DNA of 64,000 nucleotides from Pseudomonas grimontii (GTDB lineage: Bacteria; Pseudomonadota; Gammaproteobacteria; Pseudomonadales; Pseudomonadaceae), in contig NZ_VFES01000014.1 of the NCBI RefSeq assembly GCF_007858185.1, positions 155,839-219,838 on the forward strand, written 5' to 3'. Below the pieces are notes generated by a model. It made no database searches and had not been told where the DNA came from. It worked only from the letters and a program-made list of their open reading frames with translations. The position numbers were made by a program, and so were the translations under genes. This document shows positions 8,912-17,992 of this stretch, in pieces (the stretch's first letter is position 1; the number at the start of each line of letters is the position of its first letter).

Positions 8912-9136
8912 GGTGAGATCGCCATCCAGTGGCCATGACTCTGGCCGTGCCAGTGATTCGGAACGAGCGCGAGCGCTCGCTCTCCCTGGATCTCGGTGTG
9001 ACAACGAACAACATTTCGTCACTAGACAGCTGCCGAATCCGGGCCTTGCATCCGCTTGAATAGAAACTTGTACAAACGAACATTGAAAGAATAGCCCAAG
9101 ACTGGCAACGGGCCAGTGATTAAACGACGAATGCCA

Positions 9137-9511
9137 TTACAACGAGGCAGGACGCGGCTGTGCCACGCTCGCACCAGGGTAATGACCCAGTTGCTGCAGG
9201 GTGTCCAGCCTCGCGCGGGCACGGTAGGCATACTCGCTCGACGGATATTGGTTAATGATGAATTGATAGGTTTGCACTGCGTCAACGAACAGCTTCTGTC
9301 GTTCCAGGCATTGCCCGCGCAACATCGAGACTTCCGGCTGTACATAACGCCGGGTACGGCTCTCGCGGTCGACCTGGGATAGTTCCAAAGTGACACGCTC
9401 GCAATCACCGACCTTGTACGCACGGTAGGCATTGTTCAAATGGTGGTCCATCGACCAACGGGTGCAGCCGCCAACACTGACGGCCAGGGCAGCAATGAGC
9501 AAAATTCGCAT
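9137..9511 (-). CDS. Small tetratricopeptide-like lipoprotein
   Basis: 124 residues. A type II signal peptide ends at the lipobox VGGC (Cys 16), so the mature protein is a lipoprotein. The remainder is helical with a TPR-like pattern: NNAYRAYKVGDCERVTLELSQV, then LFVDAVQTYQFIINQYPSSEYAYRARARLDTLQQLG. The second part resembles the helix pairs of outer-membrane assembly or cell-division coordinator proteins. The start is fixed by AGGAGA 6 bases upstream of the ATG at 9511. The function is unknown; a scaffolding role in the envelope is a guess from the repeats. Confidence 0.75.
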   Translation of the reverse strand: MRILLIAALAVSVGGCTRWSMDHHLNNAYRAYKVGDCERVTLELSQVDRESRTRRYVQPEVSMLRGQCLERQKLFVDAVQTYQFIINQYPSSEYAYRARARLDTLQQLGHYPGASVAQPRPASL

Positions 9512-9686
9512 GAGGGTTCTCCTGTCTTGTGCAGTGTATCGACCCCTCGTCAAAAATCTTCAAGGCTGTTCATCTATTCAATCGAAGCGAAAACAAACGA
9601 ATCATCGATAAGTAGTGCAAACGAACAATGACTACAACCAAAGAGCATAGTAGCCTTCCTCAGCGCTTGAACTCAGGAGTCTGTGC

Positions 9687-11138
9687 ATGTCCGTCCGTCG
9701 TACCAAAATCGTCGCCACCCTTGGCCCGGCCAGCAACTCGCCGGAAGTCCTCGAACAGCTGATTCTGGCTGGTTTGGACGTTGCCCGTCTGAACTTCTCC
9801 CACGGCACCCCGGACGAGCACAAGGCTCGCGCCAAGCTGGTGCGTGACCTGGCCGCCAAGCACGGCCGCTTCGTCGCACTGCTGGGTGACCTGCAAGGCC
9901 CGAAAATCCGTATCGCCAAGTTCGCTAACAAGCGTATCGAGCTGAAGATCGGTGACAAGTTCAGCTTCTCCACCAGCCACCCGCTGACCGAAGGCACCCA
10001 GGACGTCGTGGGTATCGACTACCCGGACCTGGTCAAGGATTGCGGTGTCGGTGACGAGCTGCTGCTGGACGACGGTCGCGTTGTAATGCGCGTTGATACC
10101 GCGACTCCGACTGAATTGAATTGCACCGTGATCATCGGCGGCCCGCTGTCCGATCACAAAGGCATCAACCGTCGCGGTGGTGGCCTGACCGCCCCAGCCC
10201 TGACTGAAAAAGACAAGGCCGACATCAAGCTCGCCGCTGAAATGGAAGTGGACTACCTCGCCGTGTCCTTCCCGCGCGACGCCGCCGACATGGAATACGC
10301 TCGTAAACTGCGCGATGAAGCCGGCGGTACCGCCTGGCTGGTGGCGAAGATCGAACGCGCCGAAGCCGTGGCCGATGACGAAACCCTCGACGGCCTGATC
10401 AAGGCGTCCGACGCCGTGATGGTTGCCCGTGGCGACCTGGGTGTGGAAATCGGTGACGCCGAACTGATCGGTATCCAGAAGAAGATCATCCTGCACGCCC
10501 GCCGCCACAACAAAGCGGTGATCGTCGCGACCCAGATGATGGAGTCGATGATCCAGAACCCGATGCCGACCCGAGCCGAAGTGTCCGACGTGGCCAACGC
10601 CGTGCTCGACTACACTGACGCCGTGATGCTCTCGGCTGAAAGTGCCGCCGGTCCGTACCCACTGGAAGCCGTGCAGGCCATGGCGCGCATCTGCGTCGGT
10701 GCCGAAAAGCACCCGACCAGCAAGACCTCCAGCCACCGCATCGGCAAAGTGTTCGAGAGCTGCGACCAGAGCATCGCCCTGGCAGCCATGTACACCGCCA
10801 ACCACTTCCCGGGCGTGAAAGCGATCATTGCCCTGACCGAAAGTGGCTATACACCGTTGATCATGTCGCGTATCCGTTCTTCGGTGCCGATCTACGCGTT
10901 CTCCCCGCACCGCGAAACCCAGGCCCGTGCGGCCCTGTTCCGTGGTGTGTACACCGTACCGTTCGACCCGGCTTCTCTGCCGCCCCATGAAGTCAGCCAG
11001 GCTGCCATCGACGAGCTGATCAAGCGCGGCGTTGTAGAGAAAGGCGACTGGGTTATCCTGACCAAGGGCGACAGCTACCACACCATCGGCGGCACCAACG
11101 GCATGAAGATCCTGCACGTTGGCGACCCAATGGTCTGA
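9687..11138 (+). CDS. pykA: Pyruvate kinase
   Basis: Converts phosphoenolpyruvate and ADP to pyruvate and ATP at the end of glycolysis and the Entner-Doudoroff route. 483 residues, typical of the PykA type. It opens with RRTKIVATLGPAS and contains NFSHGT, the substrate and magnesium-binding segment LVAKIERAEAV (catalytic Lys) and MVARGDLGVE, and the ATQMMESM loop. The C-terminal regulatory domain is complete and ends after KGDSYHTIGGTNGMK. AGGAG precedes the ATG. Two CAAACGAA repeats lie within 100 bases upstream. A GI REPIN follows the stop. Confidence 0.97.
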   Translation: MSVRRTKIVATLGPASNSPEVLEQLILAGLDVARLNFSHGTPDEHKARAKLVRDLAAKHGRFVALLGDLQGPKIRIAKFANKRIELKIGDKFSFSTSHPLTEGTQDVVGIDYPDLVKDCGVGDELLLDDGRVVMRVDTATPTELNCTVIIGGPLSDHKGINRRGGGLTAPALTEKDKADIKLAAEMEVDYLAVSFPRDAADMEYARKLRDEAGGTAWLVAKIERAEAVADDETLDGLIKASDAVMVARGDLGVEIGDAELIGIQKKIILHARRHNKAVIVATQMMESMIQNPMPTRAEVSDVANAVLDYTDAVMLSAESAAGPYPLEAVQAMARICVGAEKHPTSKTSSHRIGKVFESCDQSIALAAMYTANHFPGVKAIIALTESGYTPLIMSRIRSSVPIYAFSPHRETQARAALFRGVYTVPFDPASLPPHEVSQAAIDELIKRGVVEKGDWVILTKGDSYHTIGGTNGMKILHVGDPMV

Positions 11139-11153
11139 GTGACCCGCTGAAAA

Positions 11154-11247
11154 AAATGTGGGAGGGGGCTTGCTCCCGATGGCGGTGAATCAGCTACAAA
11201 CTAGCTGACTGACACACCGCATCGGGAGCAAGCCCCCTCCCACATTT
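11154..11247. repeat. GI-type REPIN between pykA and the enoyl-CoA hydratase gene
   Basis: Two inverted REP arms, each beginning TGTGGGAGGGGGCTTGC, are separated by a short spacer. The right end stops 2 bases before the stop codon of the convergent enoyl-CoA hydratase gene. It may act as a bidirectional hairpin at the ends of both transcripts. Confidence 0.9.
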
Positions 11248-11249
11248 GG

Positions 11250-11999
11250 TTAGCGCCTGTCCCTGAAACCCGACAACGCCGCAATCGCCTCCGGCGACCT
11301 CAGTCGCTGGGTAAACAGCGCGCCCTCCTCCTCAATCACCTGCCTCAACTGCTCGCGATCAACGCTTTTCATCAACTGCTTGGTCACCTGCACCGCGCCC
11401 GGCGCCAGGGTTTCAAAGCGCAAGGCTATCTCACGTGCCTTGGCCAACGCAGCTTCACCGCTGCCCAACGCCTCGGTGGCGATGCCCCACGCGGCAGCCT
11501 GTTCACCACTGAACCCTTCGCCCAGCAGCAACAATTCAGCCGCCTTCGCGTGCCCCAGCAAACGCGGCAGGATCAGGCTGGAGCCAAACTCCGGACACAG
11601 CCCCAAATTGACGAACGGCATGCGCAACCGTGCATCGCGGCTGATGTACACCAGGTCGCAATGCAGCAGCAGGGTCGTGCCGATACCCACCGCCGCACCC
11701 GCGACGGCTGCGATCACCGGCTTGCGGCAGTTGAGCAGGCTTTTCATGAAGTGAAACGGCGGGCTGTCGAGGTCGCTGGGCGGTTGTTCGAGAAAATCGC
11801 CGATGTCGTTGCCGGCGGTAAAACACTCGCCGCTGCCCTGGATCAGCACGGCGTTGATGTCCGGGTCCGCGTCGGCCTGCTCCAACGCCTCGGCCAATTG
11901 GCTGTACATGGCTCGAGTGAGAGCGTTTTTCTTGTCCGGGCGATTGAGCTGCAGGGTCAGCAGCCCGCGCTCGCGGTGCTGCAGGATGGCGTCGGTCAT
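11250..11999 (-). CDS. Enoyl-CoA hydratase/isomerase family protein
   Basis: 249 residues from the ATG at 11999, which has a GAGA ribosome site. A GTG at 12029, directly after the stop of the upstream gene, would add 10 residues. Crotonase fold: the oxyanion-hole segments are ECFTAGNDIGDF (about 62-73) and AAVAGAAVGIGTTLLLHCD (about 95-113). The catalytic acid positions follow the FVNLGLCPEFGSS segment, where the Glu points to an isomerase- or hydratase-like activity. The acyl-CoA substrate is not evident. It forms a two-gene operon with the ferredoxin reductase upstream. Confidence 0.88.
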   Translation of the reverse strand: MTDAILQHRERGLLTLQLNRPDKKNALTRAMYSQLAEALEQADADPDINAVLIQGSGECFTAGNDIGDFLEQPPSDLDSPPFHFMKSLLNCRKPVIAAVAGAAVGIGTTLLLHCDLVYISRDARLRMPFVNLGLCPEFGSSLILPRLLGHAKAAELLLLGEGFSGEQAAAWGIATEALGSGEAALAKAREIALRFETLAPGAVQVTKQLMKSVDREQLRQVIEEEGALFTQRLRSPEAIAALSGFRDRR

Positions 12000-12029
12000 G
12001 GCGAATCTCACGGCAGTGGAATTCAGCAC

Positions 12030-12962
12030 TCAACCACGGGGCAGGAACACGTCGGCCAGCAGTTGATTGCGCGGCAGTCCCGCCAGGAACAAGCGTTTGG
12101 AAAACGCCTCGACGCTGACGGGGTGCCCGCAGAGTAAGGCCAGCGTTTGCCGGGAAACAAGCCGCAGTTGCGCCAATGCCTGGGTCAACTCCGCCGCGGT
12201 CCACAACTCCACCGTCAGGTTGGGATGATGTGCCGCCAGCTCGGCCAGGGGCCCAGCCAGGTAATGCCCGTCGCCATCATGGGCCAGGTGAATCAGGCGG
12301 ATGGCGCCCTGGTGATCCTGGCGCAACGCCTCGCGCAGCACACCCCACAAAGGTCCCAGGCCGGTACCGGAAGCCAGCAGCCACAGCGGCCGGGATTGCC
12401 AGTCGGGATCGTATTGCAGCGCGCCGCCACGCAACTCTCCCAGGCGCAGGTGATCACCCACCGACAACGCGCGCGCGGCATCGCTGAATGCGCCGGGCTG
12501 GCCGCAATCGATATGAAACTCCAGGAAGGCATCCTCCTGAGGCAGGCTGGCCAGGGAATAAGGCCGTGCCACCTGCCCCGCCCACACCACCAGATGCTGC
12601 CCGGCGCGATACCGCAACCCGCGCTCCGGTTGCAGCCGCAGACGCAGCACCGAGGCATTCAACCAATCGGCACCCACGACCTGGGCCGGCAAACCGTCAC
12701 GCAGCGGATCGAAGGCTTCGACCTGCAGATCGCCGATCACCTGGCACTGGCACGCCAGGCGCCAGCCCTCCTGGCGTTGCACCGGGCTCAGGGCAGCGGG
12801 TTGCGGGTCCTCGACCTCGCCCTGGCAGCGCACCAGGCACGCATGGCAACTGCCGGCACGGCAACTGTAAGGCACGGCCACACCCGCCTGGTTCAAGGCA
12901 TCCAGCAGGTTGCTGCCGGTGGCTACCGACCAATGGCGTTCGCCGACGTACAGTTCAGGCAT
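12030..12962 (-). CDS. Ferredoxin-FAD/NAD(P) oxidoreductase
   Basis: 310 residues from the ATG at 12962; an in-frame TTG 12 bases earlier is less likely. The N-terminal plant-type [2Fe-2S] domain has C34, C39 and C42 in SCRAGSCHAC, with a fourth Cys in LACQC (71 or 73). It is followed by a flavin domain with RPYSLAS (FAD binding) and an NAD-binding domain with LLASGTGLGPL. This is the CDP-6-deoxyglucoseen reductase/phenol hydroxylase reductase-like layout that passes electrons from NAD(P)H to a partner enzyme. The partner is not encoded nearby. It is co-transcribed with the enoyl-CoA hydratase gene and divergent from the fumarase gene. Confidence 0.85.
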   Translation of the reverse strand: MPELYVGERHWSVATGSNLLDALNQAGVAVPYSCRAGSCHACLVRCQGEVEDPQPAALSPVQRQEGWRLACQCQVIGDLQVEAFDPLRDGLPAQVVGADWLNASVLRLRLQPERGLRYRAGQHLVVWAGQVARPYSLASLPQEDAFLEFHIDCGQPGAFSDAARALSVGDHLRLGELRGGALQYDPDWQSRPLWLLASGTGLGPLWGVLREALRQDHQGAIRLIHLAHDGDGHYLAGPLAELAAHHPNLTVELWTAAELTQALAQLRLVSRQTLALLCGHPVSVEAFSKRLFLAGLPRNQLLADVFLPRG

Positions 12963-13178
12963 ATCAGGACTCAATCACAAGGGGCGCGCACAGGGAATCA
13001 TGCCTGCGACAGTTTGACCATAGTCGGGTGTATCGGCCACCGTGCCGGGTTATACTGCCGCGCCTTTTTAGCGTCGCGCCTGCACCACTTTGGCGTGCCT
13101 TGGAAAGGTGGTTTCAGCCGACCGATGCAACACTGGAGCCACCTTTATTGAATGTTCCCTTATAGAGGAGCGCGACTC

Positions 13179-14702
13179 ATGACCGTGATCAAGCAAGACG
13201 ACCTGATTCAGAGCGTTGCCGACGCCCTGCAATTCATTTCCTACTACCACCCCGTTGACTTCATCCAGGCGATGCACGAGGCCTACCTGCGCGAAGAATC
13301 GCCGGCAGCCCGTGACTCCATCGCGCAGATACTGATCAACTCGCGCATGTGCGCCACCGGCCATCGCCCGATCTGCCAGGACACCGGTATCGTCACCGTG
13401 TTCGTGCGCGTAGGCATGGACGTACGTTGGGATGGCGCCACCATGGGCCTGGACGACATGATCAACGAAGGCGTGCGTCGCGCCTACAACCTGCCGGAAA
13501 ACGTCCTGCGTGCATCCATCCTGGCCGACCCGGCAGGCGCACGTAAGAACACCAAGGACAACACCCCGGCCGTGATCCATTACTCCATCGTGCCGGGTAA
13601 CACCGTGGAAGTGGACGTGGCGGCCAAGGGCGGCGGTTCCGAGAACAAGTCGAAAATGGCCATGCTCAACCCGTCCGACTCGATCGTCGACTGGGTGCTC
13701 AAGACCGTTCCGACCATGGGCGCGGGCTGGTGCCCACCGGGCATGCTCGGCATCGGCATCGGCGGCACCGCCGAGAAGGCCGCAGTGATGGCCAAGGAAG
13801 TGTTGATGGAATCCATCGACATCCACGAGCTGAAAAAGCGCGGCCCTCAGAACCGTATCGAAGAGATGCGCCTGGAGTTGTTCGAGAAGGTCAACCAACT
13901 GGGCATCGGCGCCCAGGGCCTGGGTGGCCTGACCACCGTGCTCGACGTGAAGATCATGGACTACCCGACCCACGCCGCGTCGCTGCCGGTGTGCATGATC
14001 CCCAACTGCGCCGCCACCCGTCACGCGCACTTCGTGCTCGACGGTTCGGGCCCGGCGTCGCTGGAAGCGCCTCCGCTGGACGCCTACCCGGAAATCGTCT
14101 GGGAAGCCGGCCCATCGGCCCGTCGCGTCAACCTCGACACCCTGACCCCGGAAGAAGTGCAGAGCTGGAAACCGGGCGAAACCGTGTTGCTCAACGGCAA
14201 GATGCTCACCGGGCGCGACGCGGCGCACAAGCGCATGGTCGAGATGCTGAACAAGGGCGAAACCCTGCCGGTGGACCTCAAGGGTCGCTTCATCTACTAC
14301 GTCGGCCCGGTTGATCCGGTGCGCGAAGAAGTGGTTGGCCCAGCTGGCCCGACTACCGCGACGCGGATGGACAAGTTCACCCGTCAGATCCTCGAGCAAA
14401 CCGGCCTGCTGGGCATGATCGGTAAATCCGAGCGCGGCCCTACCGCGATCGAAGCGATCAAGGACCACAAGGCCGTGTACCTGATGGCCGTGGGCGGCGC
14501 CGCTTACCTGGTGGCGCAAGCCATCAAGAAGTCGCGCGTGGTTGCCTTCGCCGAACTGGGCATGGAAGCGATCTACGAGTTCGACGTAAAAGACATGCCG
14601 GTCACCGTTGCGGTGGACAGCAAGGGCGAATCCGTCCACATCACCGGTCCTGCCATCTGGCAGAAAAAGATCAGTGAAAGCCTGGCGGTAGAAGTGCAGT
14701 AA
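13179..14702 (+). CDS. fumA: Fumarate hydratase, class I ([4Fe-4S])
   Basis: Interconverts fumarate and malate in the TCA cycle. 507 residues, the length of single-chain class I fumarases, with both the N-terminal alpha-domain (RPICQDTGIVTVFVRVG; Cys cluster ligand) and C-terminal beta-domain fused. Other likely cluster cysteines are in GAGWCPPGMLG and CMIPNCAATRHAHF. The ATG at 13179 has GAGGAG 8 bases upstream. The 5' region holds an 8-bp inverted repeat (13104-13111 with 13139-13146). A strong terminator follows. The enzyme needs iron, unlike class II FumC. Confidence 0.95.
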   Translation: MTVIKQDDLIQSVADALQFISYYHPVDFIQAMHEAYLREESPAARDSIAQILINSRMCATGHRPICQDTGIVTVFVRVGMDVRWDGATMGLDDMINEGVRRAYNLPENVLRASILADPAGARKNTKDNTPAVIHYSIVPGNTVEVDVAAKGGGSENKSKMAMLNPSDSIVDWVLKTVPTMGAGWCPPGMLGIGIGGTAEKAAVMAKEVLMESIDIHELKKRGPQNRIEEMRLELFEKVNQLGIGAQGLGGLTTVLDVKIMDYPTHAASLPVCMIPNCAATRHAHFVLDGSGPASLEAPPLDAYPEIVWEAGPSARRVNLDTLTPEEVQSWKPGETVLLNGKMLTGRDAAHKRMVEMLNKGETLPVDLKGRFIYYVGPVDPVREEVVGPAGPTTATRMDKFTRQILEQTGLLGMIGKSERGPTAIEAIKDHKAVYLMAVGGAAYLVAQAIKKSRVVAFAELGMEAIYEFDVKDMPVTVAVDSKGESVHITGPAIWQKKISESLAVEVQ

Positions 14703-14722
14703 GCACTTTTCCCGCACGGATA

Positions 14723-14758
14723 AAGGCGACTGCGGCCCCATGGCCCAGTCGCCTTTTT
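14723..14758 (+). terminator. Terminator of the fumarase gene
   Basis: AAAGGCGACTG (14723-14733) pairs with CAGTCGCCTTT (14747-14757), giving an 11-bp stem ending in a T run. Confidence 0.9.
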
Positions 14759-14808
14759 CATGGCGCATGCTATGGTGCACTCCCCTTACTGTGCCTGCCC
14801 ATCACTGT

Positions 14809-16575
14809 ATGATCGTGATCCCTCGTCCCCTGCGCCTGACCTTCTATTCCCTGCTGATCATCGCCGGTGCGTTGCTCGCCGCCGCCTTGGCCACGCGCCA
14901 TGCCGAACGCCAGGCGTTGGTGGACGATGCCGCCCGCGCCAACCAGCAACTCGCGCTGTACGCCAATTCCCTGCACACCCTGATTGAACGCTACCGCGCC
15001 CTGCCCGCCGTGCTCGCGCTGGACTCGGAGATGATCAACGCGCTCAAAGGCCCGTTGGATGCCAGCACCCAGGACCTGCTCAATCGCAAGCTCGAACGCA
15101 TCAACGGTGCGGCGCAGTCCTCCACCCTGGAGTTGATGGACCGCACCGGCCTCGCCGTGGCGGCCAGCAACTGGGCGTTGCCGAGCAGCTATGTCGGGCA
15201 CAACTACGGGTTTCGGCCATATTTCAGCCAGACCAAGAGCCAGGGCACCGGGCGCTTTTACGCGGTAGGCGTGACCACCGGGATTCCGGGGTACTTCCTC
15301 TCCAGCGCGGTGCTGGATGAACACGAGCAGTTCCTTGGCGCCATGGTGGTGAAACTGGAATTCCCTGAGCTGGAGCGCGAATGGGCCCAGGGCAATGACC
15401 TGTTGCTGGTCAGCGATGCACGCGGCATCGTGTTTATCGCCAACCAACCGGGCTGGCGTTATCGCAACCTGCGCGCGCTGTCCGCCAGTGACCTCGCCGA
15501 ACTCAAGGCCACCCGCCAATACGACAAGAAACAACTGCAGCCGCTGGACACCCAAACGTTGCAACGCTTCGACGAAAACAGCCACCTGATGCGCGTCAAC
15601 GGCCCCGATGGCAACGCCAATTACATCTGGGAGTCCCTCCCGCTGAAGGCCGAGGGCTGGACCCTGCACCTGCTGCGCAAACCCCAGTTCGCCTTTGAAG
15701 ACCAACGCAACGCCGGCCTCGCCGCCGCCGGCTCCTGGCTGGCGCTGGTGTTCCTGGTGCTGTTCCTCAGCCAACGCTGGCGCCTGGCCCGTTTGCGCCA
15801 GCGCAGCCGCGAAGAACTCGAACAGCTTGTCGAAGAGCGCACCCAGGCCCTGCGCACCGCCCAGGATGGCTTGGTGCAATCGGCCAAGCTGGCGGCGCTG
15901 GGGCAGATGTCCGCCGCCCTCGCCCATGAGATCAACCAGCCCCTGACCGCCCAGCGCATGCAGTTGGCGACCCTGCGATTGCTGCTGGACCACGGCCGGG
16001 TGGACGACGCCTACAAGGCCCTGACCCCGCTGGACGATATGCTCACACGCATGGCAGCGCTCACCGGCCACCTCAAGACCTTTGCGCGCAAGAGCCCCAG
16101 CGGCCTGCGCGAACGCCTGGACCTGGCCACCGTGGTCGACCAATCCCTGCACCTGCTCGACGCACGCCTGCGTGATGAAGCCATCGGCACCGTGCTGGAC
16201 CTGACCCGCCCCGCCTGGGTACGTGGCGATGCGATCCGCCTCGAACAGGTGCTGATCAACCTGCTGCGCAACGCCCTCGACGCCATGGCCGACAAACCAC
16301 GCAAGCGCCTGGAAATCCGCCTGCACGCCGATCAGCAACTGTGGCAACTCACGGTCAGCGACAGCGGCGGCGGGATTGCCGAAGAGCACCTCAACAGCGT
16401 GTTCGACCCGTTCTTCACCACCAAGCCGGTGGGCGACGGGCTCGGCTTGGGGCTGGCGGTTTCCTACGCTATCGTGCACGAATTGGGCGGGCGCCTGATC
16501 GCCAGTAACCGTGGCGACGGCGCGGTATTTACCCTGACCTTGCCTATCGCGCTGGAGACACCCGACTTATGTTGA
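14809..16575 (+). CDS. mifS: DctB-family sensor histidine kinase (MifS-like)
   Basis: 588 residues from the ATG at 14809. Membrane helix 1 is near 12-28, then a periplasmic double-Cache-type sensor (about 40-290, with GTGRFYAVGVTTGIPGYFLS), helix 2 near 300-320, a coiled-coil linker, phospho-acceptor His373 in ALAHEINQPL, and the ATPase boxes NLLRNALDAM, DSGGGI, FFTTK and GLGLGLAVSY. It has the C4-dicarboxylate sensor architecture. Its position beside mifR and a kgtP-type permease favours MifS, which in P. aeruginosa is needed for alpha-ketoglutarate use (literature from memory). It overlaps the regulator gene by 7 bases. Confidence 0.82.
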   Translation: MIVIPRPLRLTFYSLLIIAGALLAAALATRHAERQALVDDAARANQQLALYANSLHTLIERYRALPAVLALDSEMINALKGPLDASTQDLLNRKLERINGAAQSSTLELMDRTGLAVAASNWALPSSYVGHNYGFRPYFSQTKSQGTGRFYAVGVTTGIPGYFLSSAVLDEHEQFLGAMVVKLEFPELEREWAQGNDLLLVSDARGIVFIANQPGWRYRNLRALSASDLAELKATRQYDKKQLQPLDTQTLQRFDENSHLMRVNGPDGNANYIWESLPLKAEGWTLHLLRKPQFAFEDQRNAGLAAAGSWLALVFLVLFLSQRWRLARLRQRSREELEQLVEERTQALRTAQDGLVQSAKLAALGQMSAALAHEINQPLTAQRMQLATLRLLLDHGRVDDAYKALTPLDDMLTRMAALTGHLKTFARKSPSGLRERLDLATVVDQSLHLLDARLRDEAIGTVLDLTRPAWVRGDAIRLEQVLINLLRNALDAMADKPRKRLEIRLHADQQLWQLTVSDSGGGIAEEHLNSVFDPFFTTKPVGDGLGLGLAVSYAIVHELGGRLIASNRGDGAVFTLTLPIALETPDLC

Positions 16576-17903
16576 ACGCGGTGATTGTGGTCGATGACGA
16601 AGCCAGCATTCGTACGGCCGTCGAGCAATGGTTGAGCTTGTCGGGGTTCGAGGTGCAGCTGTTCAGCCGCGCCGAAGCCTGCCTGGCACAACTGCCCAAG
16701 GACTTTCCCGGAGTGATCCTGAGCGACGTGCGCATGCCCGGGCTCAGCGGCCTGGAGCTGCTGGCCGAAGTGCAGCGCCGTGACGCCGACCTGCCCGTCA
16801 TCCTGCTGACCGGACATGGCGATGTACCGATGGCCGTCGAAGCCATGCGCGACGGTGCCTACGACTTCCTCGAAAAACCCTTCAGCCCCGATGCCCTGCT
16901 CAACAGCCTGCGCCGCGCGCTGGACAAGCGCAGGCTGATCCTCGAAAACCGCCGCCTGCACCAACAAGCCGATCATCGAGCGCAGTTGGAGTCGAGCCTG
17001 CTCGGCGTCTCCCGTGGCTTGCAGAACCTGCGCCGGCAGGTACTCGACCTGGCGACCTTGCCGGTCAACGTCCTGATTCGTGGCGAGACCGGCAGCGGCA
17101 AGGAGCTGGTCGCCCGTTGCCTGCATGATTTCGGCCCCCGCGCGAAAAAGCAGTTTGTGGCGCTCAATTGCGCGGCGATCCCCGAGCAACTGTTCGAGGC
17201 CGAACTGTTCGGCCACGAAAGCGGCGCCTTCACCGGCGCCCAGGGCAAGCGTATCGGCAAACTGGAGTACGCCCATGGCGGCACGCTGTTCCTCGATGAA
17301 ATCGAAAGCATGCCCCTGGCCCAGCAAGTGAAGCTGTTGCGGGTGTTGCAGGACCAGAAGCTGGAACGCTTGGGCTCCAATCAAAGCATTCATGTGGATT
17401 TACGCATCATTGCCGCCACCAAGCCGGACCTGCTGGAAGAAGCCCGCGCCGGGCGCTTTCGCGAAGACCTGGCCTATCGACTGAACGTCGCACAACTGCG
17501 CCTGCCGCCTCTGCGCGAGCGCCGCGAAGACATCCCGCTGCTGTTCGACCACTTTGCCCAAAGCGCCGCCGAGCGCCTGGGCCGCTGCGTGGAACCGCTG
17601 AGCGGTGCGCAGTTGGGGCGCCTGCTCAGCCATGACTGGCCGGGCAACGTGCGCGAGTTGGCCAATGTCGCCGAACGCCAGGTGTTGGGCCTTGGCGAGC
17701 CGGAGCCGGAAGGTATCGAAGCCGGGCAATCGTTGGCCGCGCAGCAGGAGGCGTTCGAAGCGCATTGCCTGAAGGCCGCATTGACCCGGCATAAAGGCGA
17801 CATCAAGGCGGTGCTGGCGGAGTTGCAGCTGCCACGGCGCACCTTTAACGAAAAGATGCAGCGCCATGGGTTGGCCAGGGACATGTTCCTCAAAGACGAA
17901 TAA
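16569..17903 (+). CDS. mifR: Sigma-54-dependent response regulator (MifR-like, DctD family)
   Basis: 444 residues: receiver domain (1-120) with phospho-acceptor D53 in LSDVRMPG; AAA+ domain (about 145-375) with Walker A GETGSGKE, the GAFTGA sigma-54 loop at about 219, and Walker B LFLDEIE; C-terminal Fis-type helix-turn-helix ending in LQLPRRTFNEKMQRHG. It needs RpoN to open promoters. The next gene, an alpha-ketoglutarate permease, has exactly such a promoter, with two matching palindromes between the genes; the first palindrome overlaps the last base of this stop codon. It is the likely activator of kgtP. Confidence 0.85.
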   Translation: MLNAVIVVDDEASIRTAVEQWLSLSGFEVQLFSRAEACLAQLPKDFPGVILSDVRMPGLSGLELLAEVQRRDADLPVILLTGHGDVPMAVEAMRDGAYDFLEKPFSPDALLNSLRRALDKRRLILENRRLHQQADHRAQLESSLLGVSRGLQNLRRQVLDLATLPVNVLIRGETGSGKELVARCLHDFGPRAKKQFVALNCAAIPEQLFEAELFGHESGAFTGAQGKRIGKLEYAHGGTLFLDEIESMPLAQQVKLLRVLQDQKLERLGSNQSIHVDLRIIAATKPDLLEEARAGRFREDLAYRLNVAQLRLPPLRERREDIPLLFDHFAQSAAERLGRCVEPLSGAQLGRLLSHDWPGNVRELANVAERQVLGLGEPEPEGIEAGQSLAAQQEAFEAHCLKAALTRHKGDIKAVLAELQLPRRTFNEKMQRHGLARDMFLKDE

Positions 17904-17916
17904 GCGGATTTCCGCT
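17903..17916 (+). promoter_or_regulatory. Upstream activator palindrome 1 (candidate MifR site)
   Basis: AGCGGATTTCCGCT is a perfect 14-bp palindrome overlapping the last base of the regulator stop codon. A second near-identical copy starts 33 bases downstream, about three helical turns, as expected for enhancer-binding dimers on one DNA face. Confidence 0.65.
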
Positions 17917-17935
17917 CATCACCCTCAAAAACGTC

Positions 17936-17949
17936 AGCGAATTTCCGCT
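17936..17949 (+). promoter_or_regulatory. Upstream activator palindrome 2 (candidate MifR site)
   Basis: AGCGAATTTCCGCT differs from the first copy at one base. It lies about 60 bases upstream of the -12 element of the sigma-54 promoter. Confidence 0.65.
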
Positions 17950-17992
17950 CAAAAAAAACCCCAAACCCTTCTGGGCCGGGCCTTCATCTATC

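Noticed and set aside
8931..9022. N-terminal extension of the PilZ protein
   Set aside because: The extension is Arg/Ser-rich with no fold, while the PilZ domain begins at the ATG at 8911.
12000..12029. GTG start for the enoyl-CoA hydratase gene directly after the upstream stop
   Set aside because: The ATG at 11999 has a better ribosome site and fits the usual N-terminus; the extra 10 residues look non-native.
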